DNA of 39,045 bases from Extensimonas sp963708545 (GTDB lineage: Bacteria; Pseudomonadota; Gammaproteobacteria; Burkholderiales; Burkholderiaceae_C). The translations under genes were made by a program, and so were the position numbers. Of the stretch, positions 25,732 through 33,583 are shown one piece after another; within the stretch, counting starts at the first letter, position 1; the number at the start of each line of letters is the position of its first letter. The notes under the pieces are model-generated. The model was given only the letters and a program-made list of their open reading frames with translations. It made no database searches and was not told the origin of the DNA. The DNA lies in NCBI GenBank assembly GCA_963708545.1, contig CAVPUD010000102.1, forward strand, positions 1 to 39,045, read 5' to 3'.

Positions 25732-26903
25732 GCGGGCAGCTTGAGCACGTTGGCAGCGAGGATGTTGCGCTGGATTTCGTTGCTGCCGCCGTAAATCGTG
25801 GCAGGGCGGGCGTTGTAGAACGAAGTCAGCGCATCCACCGGGCCGCCAGGCAGTTCGATCGAGCCTGGCGTGCCGCCGTTGGCGCCCAGGATGTCCACGA
25901 GCAGGTCGGCCAAGCGTGAATAGGTTTCGGTGCCGAAGATTTTGAGCATGGACACATCCGGCCCCAGGGCTTCGCCGCGCTTGACCTGCTCGATGAAGCG
26001 GCCGTAGAGCGTACCGAGGTCGGCCACGTCGAGTGCGAGTTTGGTGTAGCGATCGACGAAGCCCGCATCCTCGAACAAACCGAGGCGCTCGGCGGCTTCC
26101 TGCACGCGCGCCAAGGCGTATTGGCTTTGCTTGGGGCTGCCGAGGAAGATGCGCTCGAAGCCGAGCAGCGCTTTGGCGATCGTCCAGCCCTTGTTGAGCG
26201 CCCCCACAATGTTGGCGCGCGGTACGCGCACGTTCTCGAGGAACACCTCGCAGAAGTCCTCGCCGCCCGCGATGTTGCGGATGGGGCGCACGCGGATGCC
26301 GGGTGTTTGCATGTCGGCCAGCAAGAAGCTGATGCCTTCCTGCTTCTTGGCGGACTTGTCGGTGCGCACGAGCAGGAAGATGTGCGTCGCGTCCTGTGCG
26401 AGCGTGGTCCAGATCTTTTGCCCGTTGACGATGAAGTCGTCGCCGTCCACCACGGCCTCGGTGCGCAGGCTCGCAAGGTCGGAGCCCGAGTTGGGCTCGG
26501 AATAGCCCTGGCACCAGATGTTCTCACCCGTGAGGATTTTGGGCAGGTAGTGCGCACGCTGCTCCTCGGTGCCGTACTGGATCAGCAGCGGGCCGACCAT
26601 CGTGATGCCCATGTCGGGCGCGCGGCCCACGCCCCAGCGTTCCTGCTCTTCGATGAAGATGATGAGCTTTTCGGGCGACAGGCCCATGCCGCCGTACTGC
26701 GTGGGCCAGCTCGGGGCCACCCAGCCTTTTTGCGACAGTTTGAGAAACCAGGGCTTGATCTCGGCCCAGCGCAGGCGGCGCTTGGGGTAGCGCAGTTCGT
26801 TCGGGTATTCAGCTTCGAAAAATGCGCGCACCATCGCGCGGAAGCTCTCGTTGTCCATGGCGTTCCAGTCGGTGCCGGAAGGTGCTGCTGCAGTGGTGTT
26901 CAT
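25728..26903 (-). CDS. acyl-CoA dehydrogenase subunit, first of a coupled pair
   Basis: A 391-residue acyl-CoA dehydrogenase family protein. Typical motifs are QGYSEPNSGSDLAS, NGQKIWTTLAQ and the C-terminal IYGGSNEIQRNILA. In the last, the position of the medium-chain catalytic Glu is Gly372, as in subunits of the heterotetrameric dehydrogenases of steroid side-chain degradation (ChsE/FadE types). It overlaps the next dehydrogenase gene (26900-28066) by four bases, so an alpha2beta2 enzyme is likely. Electrons would go to ETF. The substrate is inferred to be branched or ring-linked. Confidence 0.9.
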   Translation of the reverse strand: MNTTAAAPSGTDWNAMDNESFRAMVRAFFEAEYPNELRYPKRRLRWAEIKPWFLKLSQKGWVAPSWPTQYGGMGLSPEKLIIFIEEQERWGVGRAPDMGITMVGPLLIQYGTEEQRAHYLPKILTGENIWCQGYSEPNSGSDLASLRTEAVVDGDDFIVNGQKIWTTLAQDATHIFLLVRTDKSAKKQEGISFLLADMQTPGIRVRPIRNIAGGEDFCEVFLENVRVPRANIVGALNKGWTIAKALLGFERIFLGSPKQSQYALARVQEAAERLGLFEDAGFVDRYTKLALDVADLGTLYGRFIEQVKRGEALGPDVSMLKIFGTETYSRLADLLVDILGANGGTPGSIELPGGPVDALTSFYNARPATIYGGSNEIQRNILAANVLKLPA

Positions 26904-28066
26904 GCGTGTTCCTGCTCTGTGAGGTTGCGGGTGAGGGCGGCGTAGCGGCGGCGTTGCTGCGTGCCGTTGCCCAGCCAGGCCGAGAGCACCAGGGCGCGCT
27001 GCAGGTACAGGCCCAGGTCGTATTCGTCGGTGACGCCGATCGCGCCATGCAGTTGCACGGCCTCGCGCGCCACTTGCAGGCCGGCGTCGGAGGCGCGCGC
27101 CTTGACGCGGCTCGCCATGGCCGAGCGTGCCGTGGCCGCAGTGTTGGGGTTGTCGAGCAAGGCCAGGGCCTGCGCGAGTACGCTCGCCGTCAGCTCCTGC
27201 TGGATCAGCAGGTCGGCGGCGCGGTGCTGCAGCGCCTGAAAGCTGCCGATCGGCTTGCCGAACTGCACGCGCGAGCGCAGATATTCGAGCGTCATGGCGA
27301 ACATGCGGCGAATCAAGGCCAGCAGCTCGGCGCTCGTGAGCACCAGGGTTTCGTCGTAGGCACGCGTCAGTGCGGCAGAGGCTGCAGGGCCTTCGACGAG
27401 CAGATTTTGCGCCGGCACACGCACGTTGGCGAGTTCGATTTCGGCCGTATAGCTGCCGTCGGCCAGCAGCTGGCTTTGTACGGTCAACCCAGCGGTGTCA
27501 GCGGGCACCCAAACGAGCGCCAGGCCCTGCGCACCGTGGGCGCTGACGATGTAGCCGTCGGCGCCCGCACCTGAGCGCACATGGCGTTTGCGGCCCTGCA
27601 ATTGCAGGCCGTCTGCGGTGCGCTCGAGCCGGGTGCTGGCGTGTTCGGGCTGGTCTTTCGCGCCGGTCAGGTCTTCTTGCCAGGCCACTGCGGGCAGCAG
27701 CGTGCCGGCGACCATGTCGGACAGCAACTGGTTCACGAGCGCGCCTGGGCCAGCGTGCGCAAGCAGGCGGCCGGCGAATACCAGCACAGGCACCACGGGC
27801 TCGGGCGCTACCTGCGCTGCGAGCGCGCCGGCAACCTCGGCCATTTCGGTCAGGCCCTGCGCATAGCCGCCCTGCGCCTCGGGCACCAGCAAGCCCGTCC
27901 AGCCCTGTTCGGCGAGTGCGGCCCAGAAGCCGCGGTCGAAGCCGGGCAGTTGCTGGCGCAGCGCGCGCGCGCGAGCGAGGGGGGACTCTTTGCTCGCGAA
28001 ACTGAGCGCGCTTTCGCGCAAGAGGGAGAGTTGTTCAGCGCGTTCGCTGTCGGCGGAAGTGCTCAT
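26900..28066 (-). CDS. acyl-CoA dehydrogenase subunit, second of a coupled pair
   Basis: A 388-residue, more diverged acyl-CoA dehydrogenase with weak conservation in the N-terminal half. Clear family parts are SRVQFGKPIGSFQALQHRAAD and the helical C-terminus AVQLHGAIGVTDEYDLGLYL; the end reads WLGNGTQQRRR instead of YEGTSEIQR. This pattern is that of the FadE29/ChsE2-like partner subunit. It is coupled by ATGA to the gene at 25728-26903. Together they should oxidise one acyl-CoA. A 94-base gap separates it from the upstream dehydrogenase gene, with no clear signal in it. Confidence 0.88.
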   Translation of the reverse strand: MSTSADSERAEQLSLLRESALSFASKESPLARARALRQQLPGFDRGFWAALAEQGWTGLLVPEAQGGYAQGLTEMAEVAGALAAQVAPEPVVPVLVFAGRLLAHAGPGALVNQLLSDMVAGTLLPAVAWQEDLTGAKDQPEHASTRLERTADGLQLQGRKRHVRSGAGADGYIVSAHGAQGLALVWVPADTAGLTVQSQLLADGSYTAEIELANVRVPAQNLLVEGPAASAALTRAYDETLVLTSAELLALIRRMFAMTLEYLRSRVQFGKPIGSFQALQHRAADLLIQQELTASVLAQALALLDNPNTAATARSAMASRVKARASDAGLQVAREAVQLHGAIGVTDEYDLGLYLQRALVLSAWLGNGTQQRRRYAALTRNLTEQEHA

Positions 28067-28160
28067 GGTCGGATTGGTTTGGACATGGATGAAAAAGCTG
28101 CGAAGGGCTGCCATGGTGGGACAGCAGCAAACAGTGGGACGCAGAAAGCGTTCGCATCGG

Positions 28161-29327
28161 TCAGTACGATTTGGGCAGCCCGAGCACCTTTTCGGCGATG
28201 AAGCACATGATGAGCTGCGGGCTGATGGGGGCAATGCGCGGGATCATGATTTCGCGCAGGTAGCGCTCGACGTGGTATTCCTTGGCGTAGCCGAAGCCGC
28301 CCAGCGTGGCCATGGCGCGCTGGCAGGCGTTGAAGCCGGCTTCGGCGGCGAGGTACTTGGCGGCGTTCGCATCGGCGCCGCACTCGAGTTTGTGGTCGTA
28401 CTTCCAGGCGGCGCGCATGGCCACGAGTTCGGCGGCTTCGAGCTCCATCCACGACTGCGCGAGCGGGTGCTGTATGCCCTGGTTTTTGCCGATCGGGCGG
28501 TCGAACACCTCGCGCTCCTTCGCATACTGCACTGCGACTTCGAGCGCCTTGCGGCCCAGGCCCACGGCTTCGCCCGCGATCAGCACGCGCTCGGGGTTCA
28601 TGCCATGCAGGATGTATTCAAAGCCGCGGCCTTCTTCGCCGATGCGGTCTTCAACGGGCACGCGCAGGCCGTCTATGAAAACCTGGTTCGAATCAACCGC
28701 CTTGCGCCCCATTTTGTCGATCTCGCGCACCTCGACGAAGCGGCGATCGAGGTCGGTATAAAACAGGCTCAGGCCGAAGGTGGGCTTTTTGCACTCCTCG
28801 ATCGGCGTGGTGCGCGCGAGGATGAGCATTTTGTCGGCCACCTGTGCGGTCGAGATCCAGACCTTCTGGCCGCTCAAGATGTAATGGTCACCGGCGCGCT
28901 CGGCGCGCGTCTTGAGGCGTGTGGTGTTGAGGCCGGTGTTGGGTTCGGTGACGGCGAAGCAGGCTTTTTCTTTCCCTTGGATCAGCGGCGGCAGCATGCG
29001 GCGCTTTTGCTCCTCGGTTCCGAAGACCGCGACGGGCTGCAGGCCGAAGATGTTCATGTGCACGGCCGAAGCGCCCGAGAGGCCCGCGCCCGATTGGGCG
29101 ATGGTCTGCATCATCACCGTGGCTTCCGTGATGCCCAGGCCGCCGCCACCATATTCGGGCGGCAGGCAGATGCCCAGCCAGCCGCCATCGGCGAGCGCAC
29201 GGTGCAGCTCGTGCGGAAAGCCGCCGACGCGGTCGCGTTCGAGCCAATAGGCGTCGTCGAAGCGGGCGCAAACTTTGCCTATGGCCTCGCGGATGGCTTC
29301 GTGTTCTTTGGGGATGGAGAAGTCCAT
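28161..29327 (-). CDS. acyl-CoA dehydrogenase, paralogue of the 20196-21362 product
   Basis: A 388-residue acyl-CoA dehydrogenase. FAVTEPNTGLNTT and LSGQKVWISTAQ are the flavin-side motifs. At the C-terminal catalytic motif the sequence is APISPQL, so Pro stands where Glu is expected; Glu246 in NPERVLIAG offers the alternative base as in isovaleryl-CoA and long-chain dehydrogenases. The C-terminus AEKVLGLPKSY matches the paralogue at 20196-21362. It lies 18 bases downstream of fadH and is probably the second gene of the operon. Confidence 0.9.
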   Translation of the reverse strand: MDFSIPKEHEAIREAIGKVCARFDDAYWLERDRVGGFPHELHRALADGGWLGICLPPEYGGGGLGITEATVMMQTIAQSGAGLSGASAVHMNIFGLQPVAVFGTEEQKRRMLPPLIQGKEKACFAVTEPNTGLNTTRLKTRAERAGDHYILSGQKVWISTAQVADKMLILARTTPIEECKKPTFGLSLFYTDLDRRFVEVREIDKMGRKAVDSNQVFIDGLRVPVEDRIGEEGRGFEYILHGMNPERVLIAGEAVGLGRKALEVAVQYAKEREVFDRPIGKNQGIQHPLAQSWMELEAAELVAMRAAWKYDHKLECGADANAAKYLAAEAGFNACQRAMATLGGFGYAKEYHVERYLREIMIPRIAPISPQLIMCFIAEKVLGLPKSY

Positions 29328-29345
29328 GGGTGCGCTCCTGGTGTT

Positions 29346-31382
29346 TCAAACAATGGCATGAGCCAAGCGCATGCCCTGGTCGATCGCGCGCAGTGCGTCA
29401 AGCTCGGCGGCCACCTCGGCGCCGCCGATCACGTCCGCATGGATGCCTTGCGCGCGCAAGGCGGCGGCAAGGGCGTTCTCGCTCTCCTGGCCTGCGCACA
29501 GCACGATGGTGTCCACGGCGAGTGTTTGCGGCGCGCCATTGACGCTCAGGTGCAAACCTTCATCGTCGATGCGCTCATAGCTGCAGCCCGAGAGCGTGCG
29601 CAGCTTGCGCTGCGCGAGTTCGGCCTTGAGCGCCCAGCCCGTGGTAAGCCCCAGGGAGCGGCCGGGCTTTTCAGGTTTGCGCTGCAGCAGTGTGACTTCG
29701 CGCGGCGGGGTGACGGACGCTGGCTCTTTGAGGCCGCCTGGGGAGTCGGGCGAGGTGTCCACGCCCCATTCGGCGAAAAAGGCTTGCACACTCTGCTGTG
29801 CCTCTTGTGCGTTGTGCAGCAAAAAGGCCGCGACGTCGAACCCTATGCCGCCCGCACCTATGATGGCCACGCGCCGCCCCGCCTGCACCTTGCCCGAGAG
29901 GATGTCGGTGTAGCCCACGACCTTGGAGTGGGTTATGCCAGGGATTTGCGGAACGCGTGGGCGCACGCCCGTGGCCACGACGATGCGCTCGTAGCCGCCC
30001 GCGGCCAAAGTGGCGGCATCGGTGCGCGATTGCAGGCGCAGATCGATGCCATGGCGTTCGATGCTATGCGCAAAGTAGCGCAGCAGTTCGTTGAACTCAT
30101 TCTTGCCGGGTACGGCCTTGGCCAGGTTCAGTTGGCCGCCGATCGCTGGGCCGGCCTCGTAGAGCGTCACCGCGTGGCCGCGCTCTGCTGCCGTGATCGC
30201 GCAGGCCAAGCCCGCTGCGCCGGCGCCTACGACGGCGACCTTGCGCCGCGCTTTGGGCTGCGGCATTTGTGCAAACTCGATTTCATGGCAGGCGCGCGGG
30301 TTCACGAGGCAGGTCGCCGGGCGCTCGGCGAAGATGTAGTCGAGGCAGGCCTGGTTGCAGGCGATGCATGGCGCGATCTCGTCGGCGCGGCCTTGTGCAG
30401 CCTTGCTCACAAAGTGGGCGTCGGCAAGGAAAGGGCGCGCCATCGATACCATGTCGGCGTCGCCGCTCGCGAGGATTTCTTCGGCCAGCGCGGGCGTGTT
30501 GATGCGGTTCGAGACGATGACCGGGATGTTTACGGCTTTTTTGATGCGCGCCGCGGCAAAGCGCCAGGCTGCGCGTGGCACCACGTAGGCGATCGTGGGG
30601 ATGCGCGCCTCGTGCCAGCCTATGCCGGTATTGAGCAGGTCGGCACCCGCGGCCTGGATGGATTGGGCGAGGTGCAGGATTTCAGCGGCGGGGGCGCCGC
30701 CCTCGACGAGGTCGAGTGCCGAGATGCGGTACATGAGCAAAAAGCCCGGGCCCACGCGCGCACGGGTGCGGCGCACGATTTCTATGGGCAGGCGGTGGCG
30801 GTTTTCCATGCTGCCGCCAAATTCGTCCGTGCGGTCGTTGGTGCGCGTGACAGTGAACTGGTTGATCAGGTAGCCCTCGGAGCCCATGATTTCCACGCCG
30901 TCGAAGCCCGCACGCTGCGCGAGTTCGGCGCAGCGCGCGTAGTCGTCTATGGTTTGCCAGACTTCTTGTGTGCTCAGGGCGCGCGGTGCGCGGGGATTGA
31001 TCGGAGAGGGGATCGCCGATGCCCCCACGGGGCGGGCGATTTTGGCGTAGCGCCCCGTGTGCAGCACCTGCAAAAGAATCTTGCCGCCCGCGGTGTGCAC
31101 GGCGTCGGTGATGGGCTTGAGCTCGTCGGCCTGTTCGAGCGTCACGAGCATCGGCCCATTTTCGTCGAGCCGACCATCTGCGCATGGTGCATAACCGCCC
31201 GTGACGATCAGGCCGGCGCCGCCGCGCGCACGCTCGGCGTAGAACGCAGCCAGGCGTTCGATGGGGCGATCGAGCGATTCGAGCCGCGTGTGCATGGAGC
31301 CCATCAGGGTACGGTTGCGCAGCACATGGGCACCAGCCTGCAACGGGGACAGCAGCGTTGGAAAGGCGGTGGCGTTTTGCAT
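29346..31382 (-). CDS. fadH: NADPH-dependent 2,4-dienoyl-CoA reductase
   Basis: A 678-residue three-domain flavoprotein of the FadH type. Residues 1 to about 340 form an old-yellow-enzyme TIM barrel for FMN (MGSMHTRLE, MGSEGYLINQF with the catalytic Tyr, GWHEARIPT with the catalytic His). The [4Fe-4S] site is CIACNQACLDY plus a later TCLVNPRAC. Then follow an FAD domain (VVGAGAAGLACA) and an NADPH domain (IIGAGGIGFDVA). It reduces 2,4-dienoyl-CoA during unsaturated chain breakdown, which here suggests an unsaturated or isoprenoid substrate. It is the first gene of the - strand operon. A homologous reductase for another dienoyl compound is possible. Confidence 0.92.
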   Translation of the reverse strand: MQNATAFPTLLSPLQAGAHVLRNRTLMGSMHTRLESLDRPIERLAAFYAERARGGAGLIVTGGYAPCADGRLDENGPMLVTLEQADELKPITDAVHTAGGKILLQVLHTGRYAKIARPVGASAIPSPINPRAPRALSTQEVWQTIDDYARCAELAQRAGFDGVEIMGSEGYLINQFTVTRTNDRTDEFGGSMENRHRLPIEIVRRTRARVGPGFLLMYRISALDLVEGGAPAAEILHLAQSIQAAGADLLNTGIGWHEARIPTIAYVVPRAAWRFAAARIKKAVNIPVIVSNRINTPALAEEILASGDADMVSMARPFLADAHFVSKAAQGRADEIAPCIACNQACLDYIFAERPATCLVNPRACHEIEFAQMPQPKARRKVAVVGAGAAGLACAITAAERGHAVTLYEAGPAIGGQLNLAKAVPGKNEFNELLRYFAHSIERHGIDLRLQSRTDAATLAAGGYERIVVATGVRPRVPQIPGITHSKVVGYTDILSGKVQAGRRVAIIGAGGIGFDVAAFLLHNAQEAQQSVQAFFAEWGVDTSPDSPGGLKEPASVTPPREVTLLQRKPEKPGRSLGLTTGWALKAELAQRKLRTLSGCSYERIDDEGLHLSVNGAPQTLAVDTIVLCAGQESENALAAALRAQGIHADVIGGAEVAAELDALRAIDQGMRLAHAIV

Positions 31383-31412
31383 TGCGAAAGTCTCCTGGGG
31401 TGATGTCTAACT

Positions 31413-31435
31413 AACAACTGTTCGATGCTATTATA
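31413..31435 (-). promoter_or_regulatory. divergent control region: consensus -10 and palindrome before fadH
   Basis: On the minus strand a perfect TATAAT (31435-31430) lies about 48 bases before the fadH start. The palindrome AACAACTGTT (31413-31422) falls where the transcript would begin, a typical place for a repressor such as a TetR-type protein. No good -35 is visible. The whole 160-base gap also has to serve the + strand dehydrogenase gene, whose ribosome site AGGAGG (31530-31535) is strong. No regulator gene lies in the island within this window. Confidence 0.4.
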
Positions 31436-31542
31436 GGGCTTAGCTTTGCGCTCCAGCGCGGCGCCCGTGCGGCGAATGGTTTCAGCCGGGTGGCTGGCTT
31501 GTCGCAGGTGGTTTCAGCAACATTTCTCCAGGAGGCCCTAAG

Positions 31543-32706
31543 ATGATCTTGACCGAAGACCAGATTGCACTGCGTGACGTGGCGCGTCGCTTTGCGCGCG
31601 AAAAACTGCGCCCTGACTACCAAAAGCGGGAATCCGAGCCGGGCATAGACCGGGCCCTGTTCCGCGAAATGGGCTCGTTGGGCTTGATTGGCGTCGATCT
31701 GCCGCAAGAATATGGTGGCCTGGGCGAAAGCGGCGTGACTGCGGGTGTGATCATCGAGGAAATCGCCTACGCCGACTTCAACGTGAGCTACCTGCAACTG
31801 CTCGGCTCCTTGATGGGTGCGATCATCCATGCCAATGCTTCGCCCGAACTCGCGCGCACCTGGAACAGCCGCCTGGTGGCAGGCGAGGCCATCGTGGCGC
31901 TGGGCCTGACCGAACCGCGTGGCGGCTCCGATGCGGCCAACCTGCAGCTCAAGGCGCGCCGCGACGGTGATGAGTACATTCTTTCGGGCGAGAAAACCTC
32001 CATCACCCTGGCCGACCAGGCCGATGCCATCATTCTCTTTGCCCGTACCGGCAAGCCCGAGGACGGCGCGCGCGGTATCAGCGCCTTCCTCGTCGACTTG
32101 AACCAAAAGGGTGTGCAGCGCACGCGCTTCAATGACGTGGGCAGCAAGATCATCGGCCGCGGTTCGGTCTTTTTCGACGATGTGCGCGTGCCGGCGGCCA
32201 ACCGCCTCGGCGCCGAAGGCAAGGGCTTCACACAGGTGATGCAGGGCTTCGACTTCAGCCGTGTGCTGATTGCGCTGCAGTGCGTCGCCGCGGCGCAGGC
32301 CTCGATCGATGAGGCCTGGGAATACACCAAGGAGCGCCACGCCATGGGTGCGCCGCTCGCGCAGTACCAGGGCGTGAGCTTTCCGCTCGTCGAGTTCGAA
32401 ACGCAGATCGCCGCCTGCCGCCAGCTCTGCTACCACGCGCTCGCCCTGCGCGACGCAGGCATGCCGCACACGGCCGAGGCCGCGATGGTCAAGTGGATGG
32501 GCCCCAAGACGGCCTTCGACACCATCCACCAGTGCTTGCTGACTTTTGGTCACTACGGTTGGTCCATGGACCTGCCGCACCAGCAGCGCCTGCGCGATGT
32601 GATGGGCCTGGAGATCGGCGACGGCACGGCGCAGATCATGAAGCTCATCGTGGCGCGCGAGCGCGTGGGCCGTGCTGCGGTGCAGTACGCGAAGGAGGGC
32701 AAATAA
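31543..32706 (+). CDS. acyl-CoA dehydrogenase, possibly cyclohexanecarboxyl-CoA type
   Basis: A 387-residue acyl-CoA dehydrogenase with AGGAGG seven bases before the ATG. Family motifs are LGLTEPRGGSDAA, LSGEKTSITLADQ and the C-terminal EIGDGTAQIMKLIVAR. The catalytic Glu position of the usual EGT motif is Asp360. The overall sequence reminds me of proteins named cyclohexanecarboxyl-CoA dehydrogenase (AliB type), but I cannot confirm this; an isovaleryl- or citronellyl-CoA dehydrogenase-like role fits the neighbours equally well. It is the first gene of the + strand operon, and its stop abuts the crotonase start. Confidence 0.88.
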   Translation: MILTEDQIALRDVARRFAREKLRPDYQKRESEPGIDRALFREMGSLGLIGVDLPQEYGGLGESGVTAGVIIEEIAYADFNVSYLQLLGSLMGAIIHANASPELARTWNSRLVAGEAIVALGLTEPRGGSDAANLQLKARRDGDEYILSGEKTSITLADQADAIILFARTGKPEDGARGISAFLVDLNQKGVQRTRFNDVGSKIIGRGSVFFDDVRVPAANRLGAEGKGFTQVMQGFDFSRVLIALQCVAAAQASIDEAWEYTKERHAMGAPLAQYQGVSFPLVEFETQIAACRQLCYHALALRDAGMPHTAEAAMVKWMGPKTAFDTIHQCLLTFGHYGWSMDLPHQQRLRDVMGLEIGDGTAQIMKLIVARERVGRAAVQYAKEGK

Positions 32707-33495
32707 ATGAGCGAATCCCCTCCAGTGATCGTCAGCCGCGACGGCGCGGTGGGTGTGATCGAGCTCGCGCGGCCGGACAAGTTCAATTGCCTGTCGCTGG
32801 CCGTGCACGCCGCGCTCGAGGCTGCCATCGATGACTTCGAAAAGCCCGGCTCCGGCGTGCGCGCCGTGTTGATCCGCGCCCAAGGCAAGCATTTTTGCAC
32901 CGGCGCCGACCTCGACGAGGTCAAGTCGCTGCGCAGCGACCAAGCCAAGATCGAGCACTTCATCCGCTACGGCCACAGCGTGCTGCGCCGGCTCGAAGCG
33001 AGCCCGCTGCCCATAGTGGCGGCCTGCCAGGGGCTGGTGCTCGCTGGTGGCACCGAGTTGATGCTCGCCTGCGACGTGGTCTTTGCCGCCAAGGACGCGC
33101 GCTTTGGCGACCAGCATGCGCAGTTCGGCCTGGTGCCGGGCTGGGGCGGCAGCCAGCGCTTTCCGCGCATCGTGGGCCTGCGCCGTGGGCTGGATTTGTT
33201 CTTTACCGCGCGTTGGATAGACGCCGACATGGCGCTGCAGTGGGGCTTGGTGAACTACGTGGTCGAGTCAGAAAAACTCGCGGAAGCCGCGCTCGAATAC
33301 TGCACCAAGATCACCACGCGCAGCCGCGTCGGCATCGCCACCATGAAGCGCCTGGCACGCGAAGGGCTCGAAGGCTCGCTCGCCGACGGCCTCAAGCTCG
33401 AACAAGACATCGTCACCGGCGCCTTGCTCAGTGACGATGTGAGTGAAGGGCTTGCGGCTTTCGAAGGGCGCCGCGCGCCTGTTTTCAAGTCCTGA
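32707..33495 (+). CDS. enoyl-CoA hydratase/isomerase family protein with altered catalytic pair
   Basis: A 262-residue crotonase. The oxyanion hole is formed by FCTGADLDEV and QGLVLAGGTELML. The classical catalytic Glu144 and Glu164 align with His137 (GDQHAQFG) and Asp163 (GLDLFFTA), so the standard hydratase pair is not present. In a liu/atu-like setting this position would be the methylglutaconyl-type hydratase; the changed residues argue for a different substrate or reaction. AGGAGGG inside the end of the preceding gene serves as ribosome site. Confidence 0.88.
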   Translation: MSESPPVIVSRDGAVGVIELARPDKFNCLSLAVHAALEAAIDDFEKPGSGVRAVLIRAQGKHFCTGADLDEVKSLRSDQAKIEHFIRYGHSVLRRLEASPLPIVAACQGLVLAGGTELMLACDVVFAAKDARFGDQHAQFGLVPGWGGSQRFPRIVGLRRGLDLFFTARWIDADMALQWGLVNYVVESEKLAEAALEYCTKITTRSRVGIATMKRLAREGLEGSLADGLKLEQDIVTGALLSDDVSEGLAAFEGRRAPVFKS

Positions 33496-33583
33496 TCAGG
33501 ACGCCCCACCGAGCGCTCATGGTGTCCCCGACCTTCGCCGGGTGCCATGCGCGCTTCGATACCGTGTTTTTCGACACCCCACC

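Noticed and set aside
27990..31403. 1137-codon open frame on the + strand
   Set aside because: It lies antisense to fadH and two acyl-CoA dehydrogenase genes whose products are clearly family members. Its translation is rich in Arg, Ala, His and Gly, as expected for a GC-rich shadow frame.
31411..33117. 568-codon open frame on the - strand
   Set aside because: Antisense to the + strand dehydrogenase and crotonase; composition typical of a shadow frame.
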